Source of the DNA: Streptococcus parasanguinis ATCC 15912
Lineage (GTDB): Bacteria; Bacillota; Bacilli; Lactobacillales; Streptococcaceae
DNA: 64,000 bases
NCBI RefSeq assembly: GCF_000164675.2
Contig: NC_015678.1
Location: 620,001-684,000 of the forward strand
Reading direction: 5' to 3'
The notes beneath the pieces are model-generated. The model saw nothing but the letters and a program-made list of their open reading frames with translations, did no database searches and was not told the DNA's origin. Position 1 is the stretch's first letter. Each line of letters opens with the position of its first letter. The position numbers and the translations under genes are program-made. This document shows, piece after piece, positions 63,679-64,000 of this stretch.

Positions 63679-64000
63679 TTAGCGTTTGTCAATGATTTCG
63701 TCCACTGGTAAGCGATAGCTTGGCTCTACTTTTTCAGCCGCATAGCCAACCGTAATCAAGACTTCCGGACGGAAGCGCTCTTCGATGTCCAATACTTCAT
63801 TGATTTTTGATTTATCAAATCCCAAGATAATATTGGTTCCAATGCCTTGGTCCGTCAAAGCAAGTACCAAGTTCATCGCCACAAGACCGGCATTCAAAGC
63901 CAAGTAATCACTTGTTTGTTGGACATCATAGCGCGCAAATTCAGCAGGAAGATTTTGCATAAAGTATTGCAATTGCTCATCTGTGAAGTTTTTAACTCCA
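63679..64000 (-). CDS. Nitroreductase family protein, C-terminal part
   Basis: About 107 C-terminal residues of an FMN-dependent NAD(P)H nitroreductase; the frame continues past the right edge (GVKNFTDEQLQYFM is the first visible part). The family stretch LALNAGLVAMNLVLALTDQGIGTNII and the closing region RPEVLITVGYAAEK fit NfnB/YdgI-type enzymes. The substrate is unknown. Confidence 0.85.
   Translation of the reverse strand, partial: GVKNFTDEQLQYFMQNLPAEFARYDVQQTSDYLALNAGLVAMNLVLALTDQGIGTNIILGFDKSKINEVLDIEERFRPEVLITVGYAAEKVEPSYRLPVDEIIDKR

Overview
The window is chromosomal DNA of a low-GC oral Streptococcus (mitis/sanguinis/parasanguinis side of the genus). This is inferred from near-identity, from memory, of AsnS, CoaA, ribosomal protein S20, UvrB, PepT and PepV to streptococcal proteins, from strong AGGAGG ribosome sites with occasional TTG starts, and from gene pairs typical of streptococci. 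No rRNA, tRNA, CRISPR array, prophage or insertion sequence with a transposase was found.

Layout. 1-4.7 kb: lepA (cut by the window edge), an acetyltransferase, then a forward set of S24 repressor, HAD phosphatase and pepT. 4.7-9.4 kb: a reverse pyrimidine operon pyrR-pyrB-carA-carB with its PyrR attenuator. Here carA and carB are intact reading frames whose products have lost the catalytic residues of carbamoyl-phosphate synthetase, and the CarB product is about half length. 9.4-18.7 kb: small metabolic and membrane genes, an ABC transporter with a 46-residue membrane protein, a Nudix hydrolase, a flavodoxin-like reductase and uvrB. 19-24.1 kb: an immunity-type ABC transporter divergent from a two-component system whose response regulator is frameshifted, then a CPBP protease. 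24.2-27.3 kb: a polar amino-acid importer with two binding domains fused to the permease, behind a leader hairpin. 27.5-33.1 kb: a heterodimeric ABC exporter, an MFS transporter and a DUF1003 protein. 33.2-40.7 kb: asnS, an aminotransferase, a MarR regulator divergent from a DUF5590 protein, yaaA, a DUF1836 regulator, a hemolysin-III homologue and a MocR regulator. 40.9-45.1 kb: a second heterodimeric ABC exporter and a YjbR protein. 45.2-54.3 kb: cutC and a nucleoside salvage operon (methyltransferase, pdp, deoC, cdd, bmpA, nupABC). 54.4-56.2 kb: coaA, rpsT and a small kinase-like protein. 56.7-60.5 kb: an envelope cluster (LD-carboxypeptidase lipoprotein plus two membrane proteins sharing an N-terminal module). 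60.8-64 kb: rhodanese, YbaK-type deacylase, a uracil-DNA-glycosylase-like protein, pepV and a nitroreductase cut by the window end.

How it fits together. The nucleoside operon couples import (BmpA-NupABC) to breakdown (Pdp, DeoC, Cdd). The pyr operon keeps regulator and aspartate transcarbamylase intact but makes what look like pseudoenzymes in place of the carbamoyl-phosphate synthetase subunits. Carbamoyl phosphate must then come from elsewhere (another carAB copy or catabolic carbamate kinase) or the cell must depend on salvage.

Non-coding structure is rich: three copies of a 175-bp folded repeat, each placed just after a reverse-strand operon and ending as a terminator; two related hairpin-rich elements with terminal inverted repeats; and four genes whose start codon sits exactly 6 nt after a -10 box, as expected for leaderless mRNAs.
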